Source: Arthrobacter sp. efr-133-R2A-120
GTDB taxonomy: Bacteria > Actinomycetota > Actinomycetes > Actinomycetales > Micrococcaceae
Reading direction: 5' to 3'
Length of the DNA: 64,000 nt
Assembly (NCBI RefSeq): GCF_030209835.1
Contig: NZ_JARVRF010000001.1
Span: forward strand, 62,001 to 126,000
In this document: positions 45,552 through 53,139 of the stretch, one piece after another
How the letters are laid out: each line of letters starts with the position of its first letter
Position numbering within the stretch: position 1 is the stretch's first letter
The notes under the pieces: model-generated
Databases searched by the model: none
Seen by the model: only the letters and a program-made list of their open reading frames with translations
Told to the model about the DNA's origin: nothing
Made by a program: the position numbers and the translations under genes

Positions 45552-46103
45552 ATGTCGATCGTGGGTGTTCTTTTTGACTACTTCTCTGCTGCCTCCGATG
45601 AGGAAGCAGCCTCGGTGATCGATCGTGTCGGCGGTCCCGGATCCCAGACGACGATCGCTCCGCCGGCCGAGCCCCGGCGAGGCATCTTCGGCCGCAAACG
45701 CCAACCGGCGGCACCGGCGGCCGTGACCTACCAGGAGGCGGCAGTATTCGACACGGTATCCGGCAACGGTATTGATCCCGTTGTGCAGCTGGGAACACTA
45801 GAAGAGCTGCTCACCGGACGGTCCTTCGACGAAGTCATGGACGATCCACGGAGCGGGCAAGCCCTCGCGGATCGGGATGGCGGGGAGCGTCTTGTACTGA
45901 CCCTAACGGAGCCCCTTTCCACAGCGTTGGCCACCGCTTCCGACGAGGCTCTTGAGCGGGTGGCGATCCCATGGTCGGAGACTGAGGAGTTCTGGAACGC
46001 AGCTGACCCGGCGCTTCTTGCCGGCTTCCTAAAAGATTTGGCCGGCCTGGCCCGACGATCCAAAGCCTCCGGGCAAGGGCTCTACTGCTGGGTGTGCGTG
46101 TAG
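45552..46103 (+). CDS. DUF1877-like, immunity-type protein
   Basis: A 183-residue protein starting MSIVGVLFDYFSAASDEEAA. VFDTVSGNGIDPVVQLGTLE, VMDDPRSGQAL, WSETEEFW and the end GLYCWVCV form a pattern seen in a common family of actinobacterial proteins related to DUF1877. They are soluble, stand-alone and often near toxin loci. No toxin is present here. The family call is moderate. Confidence 0.5.
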   Translation: MSIVGVLFDYFSAASDEEAASVIDRVGGPGSQTTIAPPAEPRRGIFGRKRQPAAPAAVTYQEAAVFDTVSGNGIDPVVQLGTLEELLTGRSFDEVMDDPRSGQALADRDGGERLVLTLTEPLSTALATASDEALERVAIPWSETEEFWNAADPALLAGFLKDLAGLARRSKASGQGLYCWVCV

Positions 46104-46220
46104 GCTGGGCGGCCTCGGTCAAGGACCGGCTAATGGACACTTGTTTTTGGGAAGGTCACTCACCTTCTTTCGTTCCAAAGGCTAGGCTGTCGTCAAATTC
46201 CTAGTGTTAGGAGAAGACCA

Positions 46221-46628
46221 ATGGGGATAGCGGGAAGCCGAACAAAGCCGATGTTCGAAAAGACCGAACAGTGGTTCTCACCGCTTTCTCCAGATGAGGT
46301 CTTGGCGGCCATCTCCACAGCGTTCGCGTCCGAGAAGGCAAAGATCCAACAGGACGAGGACTCCCTCGAGATACGAACGGGATCAAACTGGCAGTACCGT
46401 CTCTGGGGCAATCTGCTCTCCCTGGGTCGCAAGAACTTGCCAGTTGCGATAACAATCCGAGTTCGCGCGGCTAAGCAGGGCGCCGAAATTGAGGCTCACG
46501 CATTTGATACCTTCGGCCCCAGATTGACTGATCAGGCATTTTTCGGAGCCCAGGAGACTTTTGAGGACCGGCTCAACGTGTTATTGGAAATGGCTGCTTC
46601 CGCCGCAAAGGCATCTCCCGAAGCCTGA
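46221..46628 (+). CDS. Hypothetical small protein
   Basis: A 135-residue protein with TAGGAGAAGACCA before its ATG. It has alternating helix and strand (VLAAISTAFASEKAKIQQ, LEIRTGSNWQYRLWG, PVAITIRVRAAKQGAEIEA), like a small beta-sheet protein of the YjbJ/PH type. It is cargo of the Tn402-type element; immunity role is by company only. Confidence 0.45.
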   Translation: MGIAGSRTKPMFEKTEQWFSPLSPDEVLAAISTAFASEKAKIQQDEDSLEIRTGSNWQYRLWGNLLSLGRKNLPVAITIRVRAAKQGAEIEAHAFDTFGPRLTDQAFFGAQETFEDRLNVLLEMAASAAKASPEA

Positions 46629-46733
46629 ACAGAAGTCCCGATCCGAACACCCGAGGCAACAAGTTGAGAGGATGATCGTCCTCTGGAGGATCCTCCTACG
46701 AACAGGTTGTTGACGGGACTTCGCCTTATTTCG

Positions 46734-47597
46734 CTATCCGCAGGCCCAGTCGAAAGTATCGGATTCCAGATCGAATTGAGCGTTGCCGCCACCGCCGAAG
46801 TTGAGTCCCGAGATCTCTTCCAGTTCCAGGTACCAGGGAGTGAGCCCATCAGGCATCGCTTGGACGGGGAAGGCCGTTCCGCCCAAGTGGCTTACGGCGA
46901 ATAGGGGTTCTGCCCAGTCTGCGAGGCTCCCGCCTGTTGTGGGATTGACATACCCGTCGGGGCCGACCTCATCTCCCCAGAGTTCGACGGGTGTCTTGCC
47001 AGCATTCGGATCCACTCGCGGGATCAACCAAACGTCGGTGGTCGGTTCGATGTGGTCCCAAGCATTAGTGCCCTGTGACTCATCGATATGCTCACCCTCG
47101 GCACGCAGATCGGGACGAGGTGCCGTCGGGCCGGCAGCCACCTCATCATGCGTGAGCCAGAGGATCGCGAATTCTCCGTCGATCAGGTCTCTGCGCCTGA
47201 GCAGGCCGGGATGGTTCTCGGTTGCTGCAAGGTCGCGTAGGAACGGATCGGTTGAGTCAGCGCTTGGGATGGGTGATTTGTCTTCGACTGCGAACTGGCC
47301 CTCACCAGCAAATATGGCGATTCCGGGAGACTGGGGACCGCGCCTTTGAAAGTCTGCGGGTAGCCAGAGAGTCAGCACATGCATCATGGGCAAGCCAGTG
47401 TTGAGGCTTCGTGGCCAGTGTTCCCACCGAACGCCTGGCCCCTGACTTCCTGTCCACCCTGAGGGCGGCTGGCTTGGCAGGGCAGCATCGGCAGTTCCTC
47501 CTGGGGCTTTGCCCAGGCCATTGCCACAACGAAAGGCCAGGTTCCAAGCGATCATCTCGGGCATGGCACCACCATATGAGCTAATTGGTCCAATCAA
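46734..47597 (-). CDS. DUF1963-like (YwqG) protein
   Basis: Up to 287 residues; a start at MPEMIAW (47564) is possible. VELWGDEVGPDGYVNP, AVSHLGGTAFPVQ and LEEISGLNFGGGGNAQFDLE resemble DUF1963/YwqG, a family treated as immunity-like proteins of toxin systems. The N-terminal part is less typical. It is the only cargo gene of the element besides the resolvase on the minus strand. Confidence 0.5.
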   Translation of the reverse strand: MIGPISSYGGAMPEMIAWNLAFRCGNGLGKAPGGTADAALPSQPPSGWTGSQGPGVRWEHWPRSLNTGLPMMHVLTLWLPADFQRRGPQSPGIAIFAGEGQFAVEDKSPIPSADSTDPFLRDLAATENHPGLLRRRDLIDGEFAILWLTHDEVAAGPTAPRPDLRAEGEHIDESQGTNAWDHIEPTTDVWLIPRVDPNAGKTPVELWGDEVGPDGYVNPTTGGSLADWAEPLFAVSHLGGTAFPVQAMPDGLTPWYLELEEISGLNFGGGGNAQFDLESDTFDWACG

Positions 47598-47774
47598 GAC
47601 CTATCGAGGACGAAGTGTGTCCGGTCAAGGATCGGCTTGCGGGCCGTTGGGGCAGTTCGTTCTCCAGATCTTCCGCGTCAAATCGACGGCAACGTGCTCA
47701 CGTCTGCTGAGTAGGAAATCGATGCTTGCGCGCGCCGTCGTGGCCTAGTGGTCCAACCTAAATACATTTGAACC

Positions 47775-48299
47775 ATGACATTGCCTTTTGTCGGAGATGA
47801 AATTGTTCATCTCGATTCCGGGACCTTTATGTGGATCCAGTTGACGCGTTTCCTCATCGAACCGGACCAGGACGACCGATCCCTTCTTGAGAGCCTGATC
47901 GAGAGCCCCGGGTACCAGCACGACTACGCCTCCCCCTTTCCCTCCAGGAGCGGCAGTGAGCCCAGCGACTGGGGAATCCACGGGCGGTGGAAGATTGATG
48001 CCATCCACCCGGACCTGTTCGAGCCATCGACCGCCGAGGCAGCCACAGCCGAGATAAATGCCTGGGCCAACGACCAAGAATGGATGGACCCGGAATACTC
48101 CCAGCCCGCCGACGTCATGCAAAGGCTGGAGCCCATCTATTCACTCCTAGGCTCAGGCCCTGTCCTGAAGCTACACAACCCCCCGCGGGAAGCCGAACAT
48201 GACTATGGCTCCGTCACCGGAAAACTCGGCTTCCACGAGTTCATCGTGATTGATCGGATTCTCCGGACACTTCACGTCATCGTCGCATCGGATGACTGA
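47775..48299 (+). CDS. Hypothetical, immunity-like protein
   Basis: A 174-residue acidic protein (MTLPFVGDEIVHLDSGTFMW, DWGIHGRWKIDAIHPDLFEP, YSLLGSGPVLKLHN, FHEFIVIDRILRTLHVIVAS). Strongly protein-like, soluble and stand-alone. I do not recognise the family; acidic single genes of this size are common among immunity proteins. Confidence 0.5.
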   Translation: MTLPFVGDEIVHLDSGTFMWIQLTRFLIEPDQDDRSLLESLIESPGYQHDYASPFPSRSGSEPSDWGIHGRWKIDAIHPDLFEPSTAEAATAEINAWANDQEWMDPEYSQPADVMQRLEPIYSLLGSGPVLKLHNPPREAEHDYGSVTGKLGFHEFIVIDRILRTLHVIVASDD

Positions 48300-48660
48300 A
48301 TTACTCCGCCCGTTGTCATCATTCGCAGAGCCCTAACTTGGAGTCACTGATGGCATCCGATCAGTGAGCGTATTCCTCCGCCAAAGGGCCCAAGGACACG
48401 GAAGCGCCTGCCGCGCTGCTTATCCGAAGCTACCAGACCAACCCCAGGCAGCACGGTAAGGGATCCCAAAACGGAACAGCCAAGGGCCGTCAGCGCCGGC
48501 TGTCACACCCGGATCAGCGGGCGAATACCACCGGGATGTTCGGGTTCCACAGAACCAAAGTGGCCTCGTCATCCTCATGATTAATCCTTGGCTGAGTAAC
48601 GTTTCCTATGGGTCGACAACTCCCTTGTCCCGCCTCGAAGCTAAAGCGAAGAATCCCATA
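48300..48660. other. Intergenic stretch without a clear gene
   Basis: 361 bases between two cargo genes. No convincing ORF. It contains CCGCGCTGC/GGCCGTCAGCGCCGGC-type GC-rich pieces but no clear attC-like pair, so I see no integron cassette structure. Confidence 0.35.
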
Positions 48661-49188
48661 ATGAAAATCCACAGACTTTTGCTGCCCACTCTCCAGCAGC
48701 ATGCCTACGGCACGCCCCCTGACATGGATCCCTTGACGGAGAACGGTGCCCTACAAGAAACGCAGCTCCTCGATCTCCGGTTCGACGCTTTGACCCTCAC
48801 CGTTGGGTTGCTCTTTGAACTTCGCACCGCGCTGCAACTGCGGGACGGCAATACAGGCGTTCTCGTAGCTCATGGCGTCAGAGAGCTCTCATGGTCAGGG
48901 CCTCGACGAGCCACCAATCTGACAGCCTGGACCGTGGGAGAATCAACAGCGCGGCGTGAGGCCGGCCTGCTGCGGTTGGATCTCGGCATGTGGCCGGCCC
49001 CCGGAGCCCAGCTCAGCGTGTTGACTGAGCGGGCGGCCTTCTTCTCGGTGGACGTCCCGGACCTGGATGTCGCTCCGCCGAACTATAGCGATGTGGACCG
49101 GGCAGGAATTGCCGAGAAAGTGGCTGGTTGGGACTCGGACTTCCACCCGATTCATACTGTCTACTTTGACGCGACGGATGATGGCTGA
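48661..49188 (+). CDS. Hypothetical, immunity-like protein
   Basis: About 175 residues from ATG 48661 (MKIHRLLLPTLQQHAYGTPP); the frame is open from 48577 but that start gives an unlikely leader. LLDLRFDALTLTVGLLFELR and WSGPRRATNLTAWTVGEST form a beta-rich middle, and the end (SDFHPIHTVYFDATDDG) is acidic. It resembles stand-alone actinobacterial proteins near toxin loci, but the family is not named. Confidence 0.5.
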   Translation: MKIHRLLLPTLQQHAYGTPPDMDPLTENGALQETQLLDLRFDALTLTVGLLFELRTALQLRDGNTGVLVAHGVRELSWSGPRRATNLTAWTVGESTARREAGLLRLDLGMWPAPGAQLSVLTERAAFFSVDVPDLDVAPPNYSDVDRAGIAEKVAGWDSDFHPIHTVYFDATDDG

Positions 49189-49397
49189 CTGACGCGCATC
49201 AGGGCTGCAGCGACGCCGGAGGTGCGGAGGTGGGCGCGGCTGGCATGCATAATGGGTGCCCGTTCAAGGATCCTTTAGGGGACATGTCGGTTAACTCAGG
49301 GGCGGGCTTTGTGACTGTTCCCTGAAGCTCCCTCCGGCGTTGAAGACTGCTGTTCCCGTATCTGCGCGTTTCCCACCTGACATGCGATTGTTCCTGT

Positions 49398-50051
49398 ATG
49401 ACAGTTCAGAAAGCGCTCAAAGCAGCGCTGCGAGACATTCTCGGCCCTTGCGCCCGGAGCCACGGCTTTAACGGTTCAGCTCCGACTTGGCGAAAGTCCA
49501 CATCTTCAGGGGATTGGGCTGTCGTGAACGTGCAGTCGTCATCTTTTAGTTCGGCGGAGCATTTGCAGTGCGTAATAAACTTGGCGGTCGCTCCTGAGCC
49601 CTGGCTTCGTTGGACCCGGGTGAAATTAGGTGCTGCAATGCCGAAGTCAGTGACCGAAAACCTGGGCCTCTATCGCGAGCGGCTTCATCCGGGGGGAACC
49701 GCAGCTGGACAGGATGGTTGGTGGGAGATCACCGATGCTGCTTCAGCCGTATCCGCAGTCGAGGACATGGTTGGCCAGTTGGATGTCGCGGGCTGGCCAG
49801 TTATTGAACAGTTGCTGAGACGCGAGGGCATGCTCGAACAGGTTCGAACCGGGGGCCTTGGACACTGGAAGCAGCCCAGCGCCGGGGTCTTTCTCGCCCG
49901 AGCTGAGGCCTTGCTGCTGATGGATGGCGGTCCGAGTCCTGCGTTGGATGAGCGCCTGCAATATGCACTCGAAAACTGCACTCCGCAACAGCGGGAGCAT
50001 GGCGTCGAATTTGATGCCTGGGTGCGAGACCAGGCCAATCTGACCCACTGA
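49398..50051 (+). CDS. DUF4304-like, immunity-type protein
   Basis: A 217-residue protein. The opening (MTVQKALKAALRDILGPCAR, SHGFNGSAPTWRKS) and AVVNVQSSSFSS are typical of DUF4304, where a helix is followed by a strand with W and R. The C-terminal half is helical. DUF4304 proteins often act beside polymorphic toxins. It is the last cargo gene before the right end of the transposon. A second member is at 15680. Confidence 0.6.
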   Translation: MTVQKALKAALRDILGPCARSHGFNGSAPTWRKSTSSGDWAVVNVQSSSFSSAEHLQCVINLAVAPEPWLRWTRVKLGAAMPKSVTENLGLYRERLHPGGTAAGQDGWWEITDAASAVSAVEDMVGQLDVAGWPVIEQLLRREGMLEQVRTGGLGHWKQPSAGVFLARAEALLLMDGGPSPALDERLQYALENCTPQQREHGVEFDAWVRDQANLTH

Positions 50052-50173
50052 GCAAGCTCGCCAAGAGGCCGAAAGACTGTGTCTGTTATGGGTTGGCTGA
50101 ACGGACCCCGCTGCGTCCGATTGGGGATCCCCTTCCGTACATGTCGTGGCTGTGCTGACGACTTTGGACATTT

Positions 50174-50203
50174 GTGCAGACGACTTCGGAAAATGACAAC
50201 ACC
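50174..50203. repeat. Right Tn402-type end and target duplication
   Basis: GTGCAGACGACTTCGGAAAA then TGACA (50174-50198) is the right terminal repeat; ACACC at 50199-50203 is the matching target duplication. Confidence 0.8.
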
Positions 50204-50287
50204 AACAGTTTTCCGGCGATTGCGCGAAGTAAAAGGCGCTTACAAAATTCGAATATAAAACCTTATAAGTAGAGGCGAAAGCGCTGT

Positions 50288-50303
50288 TTTTTCATATGAA
50301 AAA
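50288..50303. promoter_or_regulatory. TTTTTCATATGAAAAA palindrome
   Basis: A perfect 16-bp palindrome in a sequence (50230-50375) related to the nrdH leader at 37690-37812. Here it lies inside the right arm of element 2 and is followed by a degenerate reading frame from ATG 50373, so the element seems to hold a captured, decayed nrdH-type 5' region. Confidence 0.5.
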
Positions 50304-50466
50304 CGACTAGAATTGAGATGGCAGGTCAAACAGACGAATCAAACCAGAGTGATACCGAAATCAAGGACTGAAATGACCCCTTTTTTGTTGCCGAATATTC
50401 CGTTCCGGACCGCAGCTCCAGCCTGCGCCCTCGCGTGGATGACAAACAGTCGGCACCCTCAGATAA

Positions 50467-50561
50467 CTGTCGTTGTGAACAACGCCGATGACGAAGACCA
50501 CTGGGCAGGCCTGCGCCGCGACAAGCTGGTCCAGGCGGCCATGCACCACAAGGCGGCCTGA
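50467..50561 (+). pseudogene. nrdH: nrdH 3' part
   Basis: Encodes [20 protein letters not shown] then QAAMHHKAA and a stop, the C-terminal end of NrdH (DDxHWxGxRxDK). It continues the part at 37812-37989 in frame across element 2. CTGTCG at 50467-50472 is the right target repeat. Its stop overlaps the ATG of the following frame (TGATG). Confidence 0.85.
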
Positions 50562-50782
50562 TGAACCCCCCGCAGGACCGGTTCGCCCTCACGCCCCGCC
50601 GGTACTACCCGGACGAGCACTGGTTCGGACTCGAAGCCAACCCTTCCAGCACCATCAACGTCCCCCTCATCGACCCCTACCTTGTGGAACCGGACCCCGC
50701 TGCCCCCTGGTACGACACCGAGGTGGACAGCCCCGAAACCGAAGACGCCATCTTCAACCACACCCTAAGGAAGGTCCACATC
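50561..50782 (+). CDS. Leader ORF continuous with ssb
   Basis: ATG 50561 overlaps the nrdH stop, and the frame encodes [38 protein letters not shown] and an acidic piece before running without a stop into ssb. Either SSB has a 74-residue N-terminal extension or this is a separate coupled gene whose stop has been lost. The second ATG (50783) has its own ribosome-binding site. Confidence 0.4.
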
Positions 50783-51316
50783 ATGGCCGGCGAAACAACC
50801 ATCACCGTCATAGGCAACCTCACCACCGACCCGGAACTGCGGTTCACCCCGTCAGGCTCGGCCGTCGCGAACTTCACCGTCGCGTCAACACCGCGCACCT
50901 TTGACCGGCAGTCCAATGAGTGGAAGGACGGGGAGACCCTTTTCCTCCGGGCCTCGGTCTGGCGTGAAGCGGCCGAGAATGTCGCCGAATCCCTCACCAA
51001 GGGCATGCGCGTCATCGTCTCAGGCCGGCTGAAGAGCCGTTCGTACGAGACCAAGGAAGGCGAGAAGCGCACCGTCGTGGAGCTCGAGGTAGAAGAGGTC
51101 GGAGCCTCGCTCAGGTACTCGAAGGCGAAAGTCACCCGCACCCAACGCGGCCCCGGCTCGGGCGGTCCCGGGGGCAACGGTTTCGGCAGCCAGGGCGGCA
51201 CCACCCAGCCTAGCGGCACAGGCCAGTCCCTCCCGCAGGATGACCCGTGGGCCGCACAGCCCGGCAGCAACGCCGGAGGCTGGGGCAACGGCCCGGACTC
51301 CGAACCGCCGTTCTAA
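50783..51316 (+). CDS. ssb: Single-stranded DNA-binding protein
   Basis: 177 residues from ATG 50783, preceded by AAGGAAGG. The OB fold is clear ([64 protein letters not shown]). The tail is Gly/Gln-rich and ends in an acidic tip (DSEPPF), which recruits partner proteins. It is typical of plasmid-borne ssb in a nrdH-ssb-kfrA order. Confidence 0.9.
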   Translation: MAGETTITVIGNLTTDPELRFTPSGSAVANFTVASTPRTFDRQSNEWKDGETLFLRASVWREAAENVAESLTKGMRVIVSGRLKSRSYETKEGEKRTVVELEVEEVGASLRYSKAKVTRTQRGPGSGGPGGNGFGSQGGTTQPSGTGQSLPQDDPWAAQPGSNAGGWGNGPDSEPPF

Positions 51317-51328
51317 ACTTCAACATCC

Positions 51329-51368
51329 GTAGTAGTAGGAGTAGTATCGTTACTACTCCTACTACTAC
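51329..51368. promoter_or_regulatory. Perfect 18-bp inverted repeat, likely operator
   Basis: GTAGTAGTAGGAGTAGTA (51329-51346), spacer TCGT, then its exact complement (51351-51368). It is built of TAGTAG units, sits between ssb and the KfrA-like gene, 22 bases before the ATG, and has no T-run after it. An autoregulatory site for the KfrA-like protein is the best reading; a terminator of ssb is the alternative. Confidence 0.6.
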
Positions 51369-51390
51369 ATGCAATCGAAGAGGTGCTTTG

Positions 51391-51996
51391 ATGACGTCGA
51401 GCGTGAAGGACCGCGTCTATGCCGCGGCCGAACAGATCAGTGCCGAGCGCCGGCCCACCGTGTCCACGGTCCGCGCGGCCGCCGGCGTGAGCAACGCCGA
51501 CGCCACCCGGTACCTGAAGGAATGGGCCGAGGAGAAACAGGCCGCCGGCGGGCAGGTCGCCGCGACCCCCGCGGCCCTGCTGGAGCAGGCGGCCCGCCTC
51601 GCCGGAGCCTGCTGGGCCGAAGCATCCGCCCTGGCCGCTGAACGCCACGCCGCCGTGGAAGCCCTCTGGGCACAGGAACGCAAAGACAAAGACCAGGAAA
51701 TCGCCGAGCTCGTCGCCGACCTGGACCAGACAACCGCAGACAAAGACGCCGCCGCAGCAGCCCACGCCGAGGAAATCAACCGGCTGGAGGCCCAACGTGC
51801 GGCGTTGGAGCGCCAGCTTGCCGTGATCGGCAAGCAGCTCGAGGATTCCCGGGAGGCCGAGCGGGCCGCCGCCAAGGAAGCCGCGGACGCTGCACGCCGA
51901 CTCGCAACAGCCGAGGTCCGCGCCGCCACCCTGGAACAGGTCCACAACGCCCTGCTGCAGCGCGTGTCCCCGGAGACAAAGGGCGCGGGGGAGTGA
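51391..51996 (+). CDS. KfrA-like DNA-binding protein
   Basis: A 201-residue protein. The N-terminal helix-turn-helix (VKDRVYAAAEQISAERRPTV, STVRAAAGVSNADATRYLKE) matches KfrA_N-type plasmid proteins, and residues about 90-190 form an Ala/Glu-rich coiled coil. Such proteins repress their own promoter and help plasmid stability. It overlaps the next small gene by GTGA and follows a perfect palindrome. Confidence 0.8.
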   Translation: MTSSVKDRVYAAAEQISAERRPTVSTVRAAAGVSNADATRYLKEWAEEKQAAGGQVAATPAALLEQAARLAGACWAEASALAAERHAAVEALWAQERKDKDQEIAELVADLDQTTADKDAAAAAHAEEINRLEAQRAALERQLAVIGKQLEDSREAERAAAKEAADAARRLATAEVRAATLEQVHNALLQRVSPETKGAGE

Positions 51997-52265
51997 GTAA
52001 GGCCAAGCCCGAGAGCTTTTCCCCGTACTTCGCCACCGCCGACGCCGGGCAGGTCCGGGCGGCCTTCGCGGCCGCCGGCCACCTCGAGGGATATGCATCC
52101 ATCTCGGAACTGATCGAGGCCGCTACGCTCAAGGAAGTCCGCCGGATGCAACGTCGGCACAACAACGGCAAACCCTGGGAACCGCTACCCCCGGGAAGCG
52201 CCCGCACCGGCCGGCGCTCCAAAGACGAACTATCCCGCCACTCTGGCGCCCTTACGGTCGATTGA
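51993..52265 (+). CDS. Partition-type small DNA-binding protein
   Basis: 90 residues from GTG 51993, overlapping the KfrA-like gene by 4 bases. SPYFATADAGQVRAAFAAAG then EGYASISELIEAATLKEVRR is a ribbon-helix-helix-like layout, and the tail NNGKPWEPLPPGSARTGRR is usual for small ParB-like centromere-binding proteins of actinobacterial plasmids. No ParA is in the window. The call is by family resemblance. Confidence 0.55.
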   Translation: MSKAKPESFSPYFATADAGQVRAAFAAAGHLEGYASISELIEAATLKEVRRMQRRHNNGKPWEPLPPGSARTGRRSKDELSRHSGALTVD

Positions 52266-52276
52266 AGGAGAACGAG

Positions 52277-52582
52277 ATGCAGAACCACGTCGAGACGCTG
52301 GCCATCGCCTGGGCGGAGCAGGACGGCCTAGAGAGCTGGATGCTCGCCGCGCCAGATGCACGGCCCCTTTCGCAGGCAACCCTAAGGGACATTGTGTCCG
52401 ACTACCTCGCCAGTCACGATCCTTTCCCAGATGGCATGAATGTCGAAGTCGCGCGACAGGACGGCTCTGGCTGGGAGCCGGCCGTCATCATCGAGCGACC
52501 AGGCACGGATGAATGGACCGTCGAGTACGACGACGGCACCCAGGCCTGGCGCGATCACAGCGAGCTGCGTCCACGCCATTAA
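52277..52582 (+). CDS. Hypothetical protein
   Basis: 101 residues from ATG 52277, preceded by GAAGGAGAACGAG. A helical first half (ETLAIAWAEQDGLESWMLAA) is followed by a beta-type half (NVEVARQDGSGWEPAVIIER, WTVEYDDGTQAWRDHSELRP) that looks like a Tudor/SH3-type barrel. Follows the partition-type gene and may share its transcript. Not recognised. Confidence 0.5.
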   Translation: MQNHVETLAIAWAEQDGLESWMLAAPDARPLSQATLRDIVSDYLASHDPFPDGMNVEVARQDGSGWEPAVIIERPGTDEWTVEYDDGTQAWRDHSELRPRH

Positions 52583-52857
52583 CCGTCGTTTCCAGCGCGC
52601 CCGACAATCAGGCCCCCGCGGGGGCTCGTCCTCTTCTTCCCCGTCCTCAAAATCGTCCTCGTCCTCAAAGTCGTCATAGCGATACACCCAGTCGATCCCT
52701 GGAGGTCGGTGCAGCCCGCTGTGCGGGACACCTTCGCGGGACAAGGAGTGTGCTCCGCGAAAGCTACCAAGGCGGAGAAATAAGCTCCAGTGGCGAGGCT
52801 CCGCTGTCCTGTCCGTTGGCCAAACCTTTCATCGCGGCACTGGCCGGGCGGGCAGGA
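52583..52857. other. Region with acidic minus-strand frame
   Basis: No secure gene. The minus strand from 52744 reads RPPGIDWVYRYDDFEDEDDF then EDGEEEDEPPRG, an acidic tail-like peptide that continues across the previous gene on the other strand. It may be a small gene or a remnant. Confidence 0.25.
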
Positions 52858-53034
52858 TTACTTGAACTTGAAACGGCCGAGGAGTGGGGATATGACGCCG
52901 TAGATGATCTGGACGTTATCAACAATTGAGTTGAGGGCCACCCTCGTGCGACCAGCATCGTGAGCCACCTGCTCGGTTGTCTCGGCCAGGACTCGAGCGG
53001 CTTTGACGAGATCAGTTAGGAATCGTCGCTTCAT
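52858..53034 (-). CDS. Small hypothetical protein
   Basis: 58 residues from ATG 53034 (MKRRFLTDLVKAARVLAETT), preceded by AGGAGAAAAGAG. An amphipathic helix is followed by IVDNVQIIYGVISPLLGRFK. It is divergent from the XRE gene at 53140, and the two share a 105-base control region that contains CACGAAGTCTTTGTG. It may be a small partner of that regulator. Confidence 0.45.
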   Translation of the reverse strand: MKRRFLTDLVKAARVLAETTEQVAHDAGRTRVALNSIVDNVQIIYGVISPLLGRFKFK

Positions 53035-53139
53035 GTTCAACTCTCTTTTCTCCTGAGGATCTCGTGATACATTACACGGACACGAAGTCTTTGTGTTGTG
53101 GTGAAATCGAAGATACACGATTTACAAGGAGTTTGTTAA

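Larger units (their letters stand above)
44593..50198. mobile_element. Tn402-type transposon with immunity-like cargo (5606 bp)
   Basis: The 25-base ends begin TGTCATTTTCCGAAG at 44593 and finish CTTCGGAAAATGACA at 50198, differing at one position, and are flanked by the 5-bp duplication ACACC. Extra repeats ending TGCAC occur inside the left end (to about 44720) and GACTTTGGACA inside the right end. It carries a serine resolvase and six cargo genes but no recognisable tniA, tniB or tniQ, so movement would need help in trans. The sharp ends indicate a fairly recent insertion. Confidence 0.8.
37990..50466. mobile_element. Recombinase-trio element 2 (12477 bp)
   Basis: Ends TTATCTGAGG (37990-37999) and CCTCAGATAA (50457-50466) are a perfect 10-base inverted repeat, flanked by direct repeats CTGTCG, and the element splits nrdH. 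It holds recombinase trio 2 on the minus strand, a membrane-anchored cargo protein (38251), and two nested Tn402-type elements (43203-44590 and 44593-50198). Without these its length would be about 5.5 kb. Order (recombinases near one end, cargo after the small TnpC-like gene) matches element 1. Confidence 0.8.

Noticed and set aside
45552..50051. Integron-type cassette array in the Tn402-type element
   Set aside because: Tn402 relatives can carry integrons, but no integrase of that type and no convincing attC pairs were seen between the cargo genes, and genes are on both strands.
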